Below, piece after piece: positions 16,123 through 27,619 of a stretch of 64,000 nt of DNA (positions are counted from its first letter, which is position 1; every line of letters begins with the position of its first letter). The stretch is from Umbelopsis ramanniana AG (taxonomy: Eukaryota > Mucoromycota > Umbelopsidomycetes > Umbelopsidales > Umbelopsidaceae): assembly GCF_025399195.1 (NCBI RefSeq), contig NW_026252117.1, positions 124,001 to 188,000 on the forward strand. Reading direction: 5' to 3'. Both the position numbers and the translations under genes were made by a program. The notes below the pieces were generated by a model. The model saw only the letters and a list, made by a program, of their open reading frames with translations, was not told the origin of the DNA and did not search any database.

Positions 16123-17521
16123 TCATTTTGTATCCTTTCTTACCTTGGCAACAATAAGACCTCCCAGCCATGACGCATATTGTTGGTATTTAGCTTCCTT
16201 CAACACTGTAAAATATTCAGGTATTCGAACAAATTTGACTGATCGAGGTTGAAGATCGCCAGCATTGTCTGACACTGGGTTGAATGGAATCATCTCCGAT
16301 TTGAGTCGTCGTTGGGCACCAGACATCATGCTACCTCCTCCAGTAAGCACAATGTTGTCCATGAGTTTAGGGCGAAGCTCGAGGGGCTCGCAATAATGTA
16401 CAGCGGTTCGAATCATATCAGCTAATGACATGGAATCAGAACCAACAAGAGATGGGTCGAATAGAGGGTCGAATACTCGGTGTCGATAGCGACCAATTGT
16501 GAACTAGTTAAAAATAGTGTAAGTTCCTTGCCACGCAACAAGTTGGATCAACACTATACCCTGTATATGCAACTACCTTTTTCCCTTTGTATTCTATTTC
16601 CTCCCGATCAGGAATCTTCTTCAAAGCATCCTGTTCCTCCACGGCATCCACAGCAGCAGGTGTATCCTCTTTTGCTGCACTGGGTGTTGAGACGATAGAC
16701 GCTGGTATTTCAACCGACAGCAAATTCTCTTCGATTTCATGGCCAACAAGAACATTGCATACACCAGGCAACTCCTTGACATATCTAGCAAACTCTTCGT
16801 CCAGCTTGATTTCTTCTCCAGATTCTTCGCTGTGCTTTTTGAATTCGTTGACTAGAATATCATCATTTTGCATAGATCGCAACATATATGCCGTGAGCTC
16901 CTTTCCTGCTACTGCTGATGTAAAATTGGATTGTAATTGCAGGCAACTGTCGACAGCTATACTGACATTGGTTGTATTGTGACCAATATCCACCACCAAT
17001 CCAGTAACCACTCCGCATCCGTATAATGCCATCAATGGCTGTGTCGCGATATATACGCCTGGTGCATTGAAATTCTCGAAAAAGATTTGAACTAGTCGCT
17101 CAAGCTGCTCTTTCGTCCATGATTGAGGTACAGTCAGAAGCACAGGGCTATCGTTTCGCGACTTCTTTATCCCAAGTTCTTGGAACAGAACGTGTTGCCT
17201 AAATGTAGAATATAAATCGTCAACGTCAATGCAAACCTAGCAAGCTGGAAAGTCATTACTTACAATAAGTTTTCTAAATCCTCCCAGGAAGTGATTTCCT
17301 CGTCTTTTATGGGATTGTTGAAGTCGGCATTGGAAACAATCTAGAGAATAGGTGGTTCGGTTGTCCGGTTTAGCACGTTGGTATCTAGTTGTCATTGCTG
17401 CAAAACACGTCCTTACCACAGACGGCGGCTTATTGGTATCGTTTGCGCCAATACCAGCTTTGGTAAGGTAGGAGCCAAGGTCAATGACAACGAAATTTTC
17501 TTCGCGAAGCGTTAATGACAT
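16123..17521 (-). CDS. Actin-related protein (Arp), possibly a chromatin-remodelling subunit
   Basis: Exons 17521-17417, 17340-17264, 17198-16577 and 16503-16123; 394 residues. Actin-fold marks: VVIDLGSYLTKAG (phosphate 1 loop, lacking the usual DNGSG), LLTVPQSW, VTGLVVDIGHNTTNVS (phosphate 2 loop), AGKELTAYML, LTGGGSMMSGAQRRL (adenosine loop) and a C-terminal SWLGG. An acidic, Ala-rich insert of ~45 residues (around 235-280) is absent from actin. Divergence in phosphate loop 1 points to an Arp7/Arp9 (S. pombe Arp42)-type SWI/SNF-RSC subunit or to Arp10 of dynactin; I cannot decide without an alignment. It is not conventional actin. Confidence 0.85.
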
Positions 17522-17775
17522 TATGGCAGCGCGACGTGAGTTAAAGACGATTCCGGCCTGCTCGTCGTTTGCTGGACTGGAATTCCGTCGCTAGCACACC
17601 GCTAAGCCACAGGGACTCCATCATCGACAGCCCATTTCCCTTTCCGCTCCATCATCGACTTTTTTATACGATCCTCCCTTACTCTCCTATTTCCACTGGA
17701 TATCTTCTGCTTACATTAACGTCCTGACAAGGTCCATAGGGATCAATATTAAAAATAAGGAACGTAAATTTTTAT

Positions 17776-18855
17776 TTACACGTCTGGCTTCGTTTTACAA
17801 AGCCATTGAGGTTCGAATGGAACATTGACCAGCTCATCACAAGATATCTTGCCAAATTTCTCGAGCATATTGTAGCGATCGTCGAATTCGACCATAATAT
17901 GCTGGCATAGCAATAGTTAATATTTTGTTCGAAAATAGATTTTTTCTTTTTCGCTGCTGCATAACTTACATATGATGCAGTACTTCCACCAATCCACTGC
18001 AATACGTTATTGCCGTTGGATAGCCTACTTGTATGAAACGCATATCGGATGCCTCGTACGTTCTCCGTTGCATTAAGTCGATCGCAAATATCCTCCACGG
18101 CCAGCTCAAACGCATTTGTCTGTCTATGGAACACCATCATGTATAGCATACTACTAAATATCATGATGATTGGCTCCAAGGCAATGATCATAGTGAATCC
18201 AGTGTAGTACCATATCACAGCCGATACTGCCGCCACAAGGAACCAAATGGAAACGATGCCGGCTCTCCACCATTTGAGCTTAAATAGCGGTGGTGCTGCC
18301 CTTGCGATGGCTCCATTCAACAAACAGACCGTTGACATAAACTGATCGTGCGATATCTGGAATGAAATATCATGAGGTAGTCTGTATCACAACATGAAAG
18401 AATGGATAGTCAGTTGCTTACATATCCCTGGAGCTCTTGGGTATACCGCGCATCCCATTCACCGTTCTTCAGTTTTAGTTTGACGAATTTCATTAAATAT
18501 AGTGTGGATGCTGTGTAGGACGCAGTGTCCTTTCCTGAAACTTTGAAGTATGCGTAACAATTATTTACAAGAGTAACGAGAAAAGATGTAAGCACAGCGC
18601 AGTAAATGTAAGAGTTTGTAGGCTGAATATTTAATTTGTCGGTTATTTGCTCACTCATGTGGGGACAGCAATTATGGATCAGAGATTGGGATGCATAGTA
18701 CATAATCTGCCCGCCAATGTATGATCGATACCCGTAGTTGTTTTTTAAAATCAATAAAATGCTCTTTTAAGGTTGAATTTGAATACTTGCCCACCTCCCT
18801 GGAACGTAGGAGATAACTGGATCGCAATGACCTCTAAATTTTTCGTCATAAGCAT
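17776..18855 (-). CDS. Multi-pass membrane protein of unknown function
   Basis: Exons 18855-18787, 18706-18422, 18356-17970 and 17901-17776; 288 residues. The first intron (80 nt, GTATTC...CAG) joins GGGQ to IMYYAS in phase. Predicted membrane segments: ~55-77 (YIYCAVLTSFLVTLVNN) and two close ones at ~149-194 (IVSIWFLVAAVSAVIWYY and MIIALEPIIMIFSSMLYMM). The soluble tail ends in a charged segment (VEFDDRYNMLEKFGKIS). The last splice changes frame relative to the unspliced reading, and the spliced version is the more protein-like. I recognise no family; it is probably a fungal-specific endomembrane protein. Met1 or Met3 may be the start. Confidence 0.65.
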
Positions 18856-19624
18856 ATCGAAACCATGCGTATCTATGCTAGCTACAAAATGATTGCAACC
18901 CTAACGTCGCCCTCTATACATTATTTCATTGCTATCTTTTTTTGTGTACATACTGTAAATCAAAAAATTTGTCGCTAGCACAACCATGCCGACTAAGACA
19001 TGACATTGTAGAAATACTGTTGATAAGTCATCCTCCAATGTTGATGTTTAGATGATAACTCGATGTGTATTGTATGATCTTTTCAGTTAGCATTGGTTTC
19101 ATCTTCACCTTGCCTAGTAGCCATTCTATTGTTCGCTGTTTTTAACGAGTGCATACGCTCCAATCGTAAAAACAAGCCATAAGGGATGCACAATGATAAG
19201 AAATATCAAATGTAACTTTGAATAGTGATATAAGTAAAAGGATGAAAAAAGAGTTGTGGAATGGTCAACTTGAAAATAACCATGACCGAAAAGACTGGAA
19301 AGTTTGTGTTGGTGTGTACAACCAAACTTGTCCAAGAATTCACCTCAAACAAACTAGCCACCAGACAAGGTTTTCAAGGTCTGGATATTTTTATGATATT
19401 GATTGATTAAGATGAGATAAGGCAAGGTAATGCATTGGTCGTTATGTTCGATTGATACATGCCTACAAGCCGACCTCTTTATTCGACCGAACTGTCTCAA
19501 GCGTCTCTGGCTGGAAAATGTTGTGACTGCAGCGCTTGTCGCTCCAGGGGATTTTCTGTGAATGACCGCACTGTGTGACTTCCAACTTTCCCTACTAACC
19601 GCTCTTCTGGTCTTTCTTGGAAAC
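18856..19624. other. Intergenic between divergent genes
   Basis: A 0.77 kb region separating the membrane-protein gene (minus) from the phosphatase gene (plus), so it should hold both promoters. No gene or repeat seen. A 128-codon antisense frame at 19354-19740 lacks protein character. Confidence 0.55.
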
Positions 19625-22600
19625 ATGAAAGCATTGACTTCAGCGACCGCGGATGAACTCCTCAGCCGCTCAGATAAAACAAAGGCCGTGTTTGAATGCG
19701 ATGTAAGCCCAAAATTACACCTTGAATGTCGCCTGCGCACAGTATAATAATGTCAAGTAGTTACCGCAAACGAATCCCGCTCGAGAGGACGACGGGGACC
19801 ACTTCTTTGCTTGTATAATATGTCATGAAGATACCAAGAAACCCACCGACGCGTGTCCATCAGGGTAAGTAACCAGTAACTCGAGAGAGGAGCGGTCATT
19901 TATCCTTTTACATGTATTAATACCATGCTGCCAAACTCAGTTTATTACTTGTCAAGACATCCAATAGCGGATTAAATATGGTCATTTCCGAAATGCCGCT
20001 CTGTCCTGGTGTTCAGTACGAAATTTGTAAGAAGAACTGAAATTATTTCATTATGAGCATTATGCATTTTAACTCATTTCACTCTGGGCAGCTCAAACAT
20101 CGATCAATCAATCGAATGGCACGAAAGGAGTACAAACAGGTAAGCACACAAAAGAGTATGAATTGTGGGGAACATATTTGGCATTAATGTTTGTTGTCTT
20201 TAGCGTCCCTCATCAAAGTAACTATAGGAAATGACACTATTTCTTTAATTTTTCGCGATAATAGCAAAATGGCCAAGTTTGTGGATGAGATACGCAACAG
20301 AATTCGTCTCTCGGGTAAGACTTTATTTTACGTTGGCTTTGTTCGCAACACAAGCTATTTTTCTAATTATACAATAGAGACGCACCATTTTCAGCAGCGA
20401 TCACATTTTAGCTGGCTCGCATACACTGACAGAAACGCATCAGCTACACCCGTCAGTGGTAGCAGTGCATCAACCTACCTAAAACGGTCAAATACCGATT
20501 CTATAGTTGAATCAAGGACTTCAAACAGCAGTGTTGATGAGAATACACTCCCTTATACTGCTCTTCTACAGCGTTCCAGCACCATGAGATCGACCACACT
20601 GGATATGGATGTAGTAAAACGATTTATACAGCGGCGCGATTCATTTGAAGTTAAGAAAGCATGGCTCTCAGCACGCATGCGAGATAGAGAAGACGAGTTC
20701 GTGGATTGGCAAGACATAAGGTCTGTGAAGACTGTACGTCATTGTGGCCTACATTGCGTTCTATTCTAACAAATTTATTTCCATTCATATAGTGTATTCG
20801 CGGGTACTTGGAATGTACACGGAAGTACTCCTGATGAATCTTTAGCACCATGGTTGCTCGGTAACGCTACAGAGGACGAGAAGGCTATTGAGCCAGATCT
20901 CTATATCATTGGGTAAAAATCTTATTTTGAGCTTTTGTCAATAATCAGAATCTGCGTGTTTCTGACACTCTTGTGAACGCTACATTGTCCTTATTGGAAC
21001 TTTGCTCTTTCATTTTTGGCGGGATTTGACACTCCAGTCTTCAGGAAATGGACTTGAGCACAGAAGCATACCTCTGGACAGACCCAACTCGTGAAAATGC
21101 TTGGTGTGACGCAGTTATGGGTGGCCTAGGAAACAGAGCTCAAAAGTATACAAAGGTATGTTCCTGGGTATGAAACTGCGCTGTGATTTGGAACAGAGTT
21201 AACAGTTCACCATAGGTCGCGTCTCAACAACTTGTTTCGATGTTGATCATCGTTCTGGCTAAAGAGTCCCTTTCGGAGCATATCTCTGAAGTGTCTACAA
21301 CATATACTGGAGTTGGTTTACTAGGAGTCATGGTTAGTACCTTTGGCATTTGACCAGGTGACGATGAGATTCTGATAACAATACGTTTTTTAGGGCAACA
21401 AAGGATGTGTGAGCGTTAGATTCCGTCTTTTTGATACTTATATATGTGCTCTGGGTAGCCACTTGGCAGCTTTCATGAATCAAACCGAAAAGCGCAATCA
21501 GGATTATGCCGAAATCTGTAAACGCCTAGTGTTTCCGAATGTACCAGACGAGAAAACCGCTTATGCTACATCGTTGTGGAACGACGGTGGAGATGAAGGC
21601 GTCCAATTTATTGAGAATAGCAACGTTGTGAGAAATTGGAATATGCAGAACTCCATTTTCCATTCAGAGTATGTGCGCTTATCGAACAACAGACAAACTA
21701 TTTGTGCTATGTATGCTAATCGGCTTTTCCTCAATATGTAGTCATTTGATTTGGGTTGGTGACTTGAACTATAGAATCAACCTTACAGAAGCAGAAGTCA
21801 AGGCTGCACTTCAAAGGAGGGACCTGAAGTCATTGAGCGAGTATGACCAACTGAACATTGAGCGCAGCAGCGGACGCACATTCCATGTCTTTGATGAAGG
21901 CGAAATCGACTTTTTGCCAACATACAAATATGACGCAGGCACTAACCGATATGATACAAGCGAAAAGAGGCGTGCCCCGGCGTGGACAGATCGAGTCCTT
22001 TGGCGCAAAGCGAGAGTACATCTTGAACCTCATGCTGAATCCGGTCATCATTCGGATATTCAATTGACATCATACTCGAGTTGCATGGATATGATGATGA
22101 GTGATCACAAACCTGTGAACGCTATAATGCATTTGAAAGCTAGGAAGATTGACATTGAGAAACAAGCTCATACCAAGTCTGCCATTGTCAAGCTAGTTTC
22201 TGAACACAAGGACGACAGAGGACCTGACGGAAGAATATCAAGCTCATTTGTTGACTTTGGAGATGTACGTTTCATGACTCAAAAGGAAGTTTCCATCACC
22301 CTCGAGAACACGGGTCAAATGGTTGCCAGTTGGCATTTCATTCCCAAGCTTGATGAAACCGTCATCTGCAAACCTTGGTTACAAATTAGTCGTGTCACTG
22401 GCGTCCTTGGACCAGGTAAATATGAACGTTGTAACTAGAATGAATTCGTTGAGATCTTGATTATTGATCACTTGTTGTCCTTGTCAACGGTAATTTTTTC
22501 ATAGGTGAACAAACTGTCATTGACTTCCGCATTCTGATTGATGCAACGACCGCATCCACCTTCAATAATGATGAGGACGATATCGACGATAAATTAATTC

Positions 22601-23735
22601 TGCGACTTGAAAATGGCAAAGATTTCTTTTTGGTCATCAGTGGAAAGTATATACCAACTTGTTTCGGCATGAGCCTCGAGAAGCTTGCTCGGATGAAGTA
22701 CGCAGTGAATTCCCCAGAGAATGATCGGTCACAGCGATCCAGTAGATCACCAAGCCCTGAATCCAGTCAGAATGGATCCATGCCAAAAGAGATCTGGAGA
22801 ATGCTGACTTTCTTGTGGAACAAGAGTACGCTACAGCTTGTAAGTCCAAGTCTACAACCTCCTCTGTGTTTGTATGCCTTAACCGTTGACATGCTTCATG
22901 ATACAGGATGGCCTGTTTTTGGAGAGTGGTAATCTGCTACTGGCTCAATATATTACAAAATGTTTAGACACGGGTGATAACTTCGATAGCTCCATTTTAA
23001 TGGGACTGAAGGAGGACGATGAAGACGAGGAACCTACTACTTCGTCTCCTCAACTGGACGCACCAAAGACAGATCATAACCCTCTGGCACGTCGACAGTC
23101 GCGAGAGGAGGAGGAAGCCATCGAAAGTTTGAAACATACTGAGGAAGCACCGAATACCCTTGAAGAACAAACTGCCAAAATGAACGTTACAGACGACGAC
23201 GACGATAGTCAAGAAGTTAACGAAGCTGTCAGCCCGACTATTGGAGCTAACTCCATGGTAGATGTACTTATTGCATTCTTACGATTTTTGCCCGACCCAG
23301 TAATTCCCGTCACCCTGTACAAACGTCTTCTTGATGGCACCCTTAACCCTAATGTAGACCAGGTAAAAAATATCGCATACGTCCAGTAAGGCATGGTATT
23401 TTTCCAATCACTGACTCGTCACACCTTGTTTTTTATACATAGCTTATTGAACACATGAGCGCTGTTCATCATAGTGTGCTTCTCTACGTTGTTAATTTCC
23501 TTCGGGATGCCATTAAGCATAGTCCTGAGAACTGCGTCGAAGAAAGGACGTCGAAAATCGGTAAGTCTATAGTTCCTGTTAACACAGAAGAAACTATTGT
23601 GATGGCGGCTAATATGATACTTCAGTGGACACCTTCGCGACTGCCTTGATGCGTCCTCCAGTGAACTACAGTGACCGTAATCCGAGATTGACAAAGCAAA
23701 AGAAGCAACATGTCATGAAAGGCTTATTGGCATAA
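19625..23735 (+). CDS. OCRL/INPP5B-type inositol polyphosphate 5-phosphatase
   Basis: Fifteen exons (19625-19702, 19761-19864, 19941-20026, 20092-20139, 20204-20314, 20378-20720, 20793-20912, 21038-21155, 21216-21332, 21394-21668, 21742-22415, 22505-22839, 22907-23362, 23443-23560, 23626-23735) give 1,030 residues. Layout: N-terminal PH-like region; 5-phosphatase domain with GTWNVHG, LQEMD, HLIWVGDLNYRI, APAWTDRVLW and SDHKPVNA, all catalytic motifs intact; ASH domain (VDFGDVRF, GQMVASWHFIP); and a C-terminal RhoGAP-like domain. The RhoGAP lacks the arginine finger (GLFLESG where active domains read GIFRxSG), as in human OCRL. In the family it removes the 5-phosphate of PI(4,5)P2 at endosomes and Golgi and binds Rab GTPases through ASH. 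The 63-nt intron at 20315-20377 is in frame and stop-free. The Met19625 start is chosen because exon 1 splices cleanly in phase; a longer N terminus is possible. Confidence 0.92.
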
Positions 23736-23892
23736 TTGAATCATACGCCTGTGATATTTCGCTTATTTGCTCCATTGGAGCATATTAACTATTAGTCAAT
23801 TTGATCTTCAACATCAGAGTTATATTATTAAAAATGTACAAAAGCTTTCGAGGATTTTATTGTTGACATAATTGACAGAAAGTGTGAGTTGT

Positions 23893-25087
23893 TTACTTGC
23901 GAGCCTATTTGAAATGTAGGGTTAGATAGTGCAATTTACCAACGACATTACATGATACCACAAAATATACCTTAAGCTTGCGGACGTAGAACTCAAGTTC
24001 CTGTCCTTCCAAGATGTAACCGTCGCAGCGGCCAGATTGACCGGGGCGGGAAGAGATCTTAGCTGTAAGATGACGAAAGTAATGACATTTAATATTGCAA
24101 CCATCGTACTACTGTAAAAGGATCAAAACACTAACCATAAAGACGACCAGCACCGAATTGATCATCAAGGAGAGAGTCAACCTGGGCATCAGCCTGGCGA
24201 GAAGCGACCTTACGTTGAACGTGGTTGGACTTCTTCTCAGCTTCAGCTTCACCACCCTTCTTCTTGCCCAAGGTCTTGGCGTAGTGAGCCTCATACCATT
24301 GACGGAAAGGAGTAGCATCAACTTGGATGACAGCACCCTTGACGAGAGTGTTAGTGCGGACCAACTCGTTGTTGGAAGCATTGTACACAACGGTCAAGAC
24401 ACGGGTCTTGCGGGTGCAGTTCTGGGAACCCCAGGAGAAGTTACCGGCATCAAGGCGGAGAGCACGGTACTTCTTGTTGCCACCACGAACGCGGACTTCG
24501 TGGACACGCTTGGGACCAAGCTTGGTGTTGGCAGCCTGACGACCCAACTCGAACCTAGGAAATGGCGTGAAAGTATGATTAGCTTATGTTGGAAGATTGC
24601 CCTGAGAATATAAATTGTATTGATTGGGTTGAGATTGTAAGTGTTCGAAGGAGGGGTCGATGATCGGCTGTCCGAAGGTAAAATCGAACTTTGCGGATAT
24701 TGATAGTCAAGCAGGTTGATTCATCGAAGAGTTCGAAAAAATTGCTGGAGCAGGTCAAATCTTTGAAGTACGCTGGTTATATTCCTGGAATGTGCTTATA
24801 GTCGAAGGCCGTAAAATGAATCGTACATGAAAATATAACTCTAGATAACATACTTTCTCTTCTTTCTGTACTGAGCACGCTTGGCACCAGTGGCACTGAA
24901 ATTGAGGTGAGAGAATTAGACAATTTGTTTCTTTGCTAAATTGAGCATTCGATGTCCACTCGAAGCTTACCTTCTCTTATGCCTGGAATCTCGACTAATA
25001 CCTATAACATATCATCCATCCATCATCCATCTGTTAGTGATCGATCAATTGACGTTTCTTCTCTGCTCTACGCCGATGCTTACCCAT
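23893..25087 (-). CDS. RPS8: 40S ribosomal protein eS8
   Basis: Exons 25087-25084, 25001-24971, 24895-24854, 24554-24136, 24062-23971 and 23904-23893; 199 residues (yeast has 200). The first coding exon is only ATGG; the next begins [11 protein letters not shown], the conserved eS8 start. Hallmarks follow: [38 protein letters not shown] and FYVRKLKARK at the end. It is a component of the small ribosomal subunit body. One intron is long (24555-24853, 299 nt). A GTCACGTG element lies 66 bp upstream of the ATG. Confidence 0.97.
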
Positions 25088-25809
25088 GGTGAATGAAAGG
25101 ATAGAAAAAGTTAGTACCTTGGAGTGCTTTTGAACGCCTCGATTCGATTCGGCACGTGACTACTATGAAATTTCCATTTCGCTTTTGCGGTGAGTGTAAT
25201 ATGTTTTGTTCATTTGCTATTCAGCAACGCACCTTATCTTGAGGTTTTAGAGATGAAGGATTACGTAAACTCTTCCTTAAAACACTTTTCAACTAAATTG
25301 CATAAGATTGATATGCTTTACCGACGCAAAATGATGTATGTAACTCGATTTTGCATTTCGATGAATATTGTGCCTGAACATGGCTATTGTGAAAGACAGT
25401 CAGGATAAGGAAGAGCTTAGATTTCACTACAATAAGTAAGCAGTACATGAAAAACAATTCATTATATTGAACGACATAGAACAAGGTATATGCCATTGAG
25501 CGAATATTGTGTACCATGGAGTTTCCTCTAGCATGGAATTTCGATAACGAGTAGAGGATTTCTATTACTCAAATCGTTCCAAGAAAATACACAGATTCTT
25601 GATTCATTCATGTAGCTCATGGGTATAATATGCTTATTTATGGTCGCAAGCACTGCATTCCGTAACTTACTTCATTATTCTCAAAGCAAGCCAGAGCCCA
25701 TTTTCTGGTCAAAAGTGTGACTCGCTTTTTACCAATTTTCAAAATCAAGTTGACAGCAAAAATTGTTTGGCAAGGTTGCGTTGCAAAAACAATACAGAAG
25801 AGCGTTGCA
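25088..25809. other. Intergenic between divergent genes
   Basis: Carries the eS8 promoter with its CACGTGAC element and the upstream region of mL67. No gene seen; short frames only. Confidence 0.55.
25153..25158. promoter_or_regulatory. CACGTG element upstream of eS8
   Basis: Sequence GGCACGTGACT, 66-71 bp upstream of the eS8 start codon. On the other strand it reads AGTCACGTGCC, a full Cbf1-type RTCACGTG. Same extended motif and similar spacing as at P1, LUC7 and TIM8. Confidence 0.55.
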
Positions 25810-26381
25810 ATGTCCCATTCAGTACACTTATTTCGACACATTCAAACCTCTCAAGTCATTGTTAGCTTGAAGAAGGCTATGAAGGCATGTTTTTTTCTTC
25901 ATTCTGCTAGCCATTGACAACTGTTCCTGACTCGTAATCTATAATGTAGCCTTCACAACTAAACCAACTTGATGCCGCAACACAACCCGTCCGTCTTAGA
26001 AAGGATTTGTGGCGACCAATGGTCTCCATTAACGGATTCAAGGACCAAGAAACCGCTCAGGCTGTTACTGACGCTTTGTTGCAACGCTCCGAGCTTCGTC
26101 AGCTGGAAACTATGTTTTCTGACGAGCACTTAAAATTGGCCAAGCGTTATCGTGGACCAATAGAGCAGGATATTGTCGAAAAGTCCTTAGTTTCATTGCG
26201 CGAAGCTCTCGAAACCATCGTCCCAAGACGCCACACCGAAGATTCACCAAAGTTGACTGCTTTGTGGGAACAACAAAAGTTCGCCGATCTCGCCGGTGCT
26301 GGAGAAGAGAATAAGTGGCCTGAATTTGTAGAGCACGGACAGCTGGTTTTGAAGAGAAATCGCTTTGTTAAGGAAGCATAG
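25810..26381 (+). CDS. MHR1: Mitochondrial large-subunit ribosomal protein mL67 (Mhr1)
   Basis: Exons 25810-25884 and 25950-26381; 168 residues. The order of motifs follows yeast Mhr1: VHLFRHIQTSQVIVSL (yeast VYIFRNLEYGQVLYS), then LRKDLWRPMVSI (yeast LRRDIWKCMCVV), then a helix with LRQLETMF, and LREALETIVP (yeast LRESLLKVF). In yeast the protein is both a mitoribosome subunit and a factor in mitochondrial DNA recombination. The intron begins AAG-GCATGT: no in-phase GT donor exists, so this appears to be a GC-AG intron. The in-frame region upstream of Met25810 has no ATG. Confidence 0.8.
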
Positions 26382-27619
26382 AAATCTCAATCAGTCACCT
26401 ATACTCAAGCGTGAGCATCACCTAAAATTTTTGCAACTCCCAGCTGCTCATAATGGACTCCATAGACCTCTTGTACATGTACATCACTTTGCCTCTTTCT
26501 TTTCTACACCTTTTTAAAAAATACAATAACCTGAATATTTAAAACCAGGAAAGCTCAAATTTTGTACGTTTCGATGATAGAATGAGCAATAACGGGTGGT
26601 CGTTGTCGACACCCTTCTTGATTTTCCGTACAGGACATGTACGGCGTTTTGAATGGTAAAGGGAATACGTACGTGTCGCTTACGTGTGAAAATATGCTAC
26701 ATTGCCGTTTATTGACAACCTGATTTTGGTTTATCAAGCAAACAGCATATTACTTTCCATTTTATCAACATTTTGATTGTTCAAATTCTCTTTTCAACCT
26801 TTTGTTCTTTTCGTTGCCACGTACCTTTGAATCTTCATGCCCAATGAGCAAAATCTCTGCTTTCTTGAGGGGCCAGCCGGATGGGTTCCGTTTGACAGCG
26901 TACGGCTTGATGAACCGTTGATAAACGCCTTTACAGCCCAAATAACATTTTTCTTGATGGTAGGTGGTGGCATTTCCAGAATAGGTTTTCATTTTCTAGA
27001 CTGGCAGCCGCACCATCTGCTGATGACGAAAACTAGTAACTTGACTTCTTATGGAAGAAAAAGTATTAGGTTAATTTGATGGATAACTCGGCGTTTTCCA
27101 GACGTCGGATAACAAGTTCGATGTCTTTCAGAGACTAATGCTCCATACATTGACGTCGGATTTTGAAAGTACATGGCTTCTATCAGCTTTCAGCCCAAGG
27201 GTCTTGACTAAGAATCAAGATATTACAATTGAGACTTGAGAGAAAAGACACTGATTGCTTATTAAATTGTATCGCGGTTTTCAAGTGTCAAGTCCAACGT
27301 TAATACAACATCTATCATATCACGTTGTTTTGCAAATCATTCACCAAGTAGTTCAGACCTTAGCCAGCAACGTGCGTATCTTTACGTTGGATTGATTTGT
27401 CTCTATTCTCTACTATTCTATACAATTATTTGTGACGGTTTCATATCACTCTTCATAGACGGGTATGGTTTCCACAAACGTTCAGCAAGACGAAAGCTCA
27501 ACTTCTTGAAATTTTTGTAAAAAAAAAAAAGGTGTACGTCATCACATCTTCCACAGCACACAGCCATAAAAATTGCAACTGCCCACAGAAAGTAAAAACT
27601 ACATATCTTTCTTACCCAC
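26382..27619. other. Intergenic, no firm gene
   Basis: A 1.2 kb gap. On the minus strand, about 26,830-27,040 shows two overlapping stretches of protein-like reading (PPPTIKKNVIWAVKAF and DGAAASLENENLFWK) in different frames with no convincing splice between them. I leave it uncalled; it could be a decayed or rapidly evolving small gene. Nothing else seen. Confidence 0.5.

Noticed and set aside
24555-24853. Possible snoRNA host intron in the eS8 gene
   Set aside because: The 299-nt intron is long enough and has a CGATGA near-match to a C box, but I found no good paired C/D boxes or H/ACA layout.
26765-27079. Overlapping short frames on both strands in the gap before MPE1
   Set aside because: Some minus-strand pieces look protein-like, but they lie in different frames with no convincing splice sites, start or family match.
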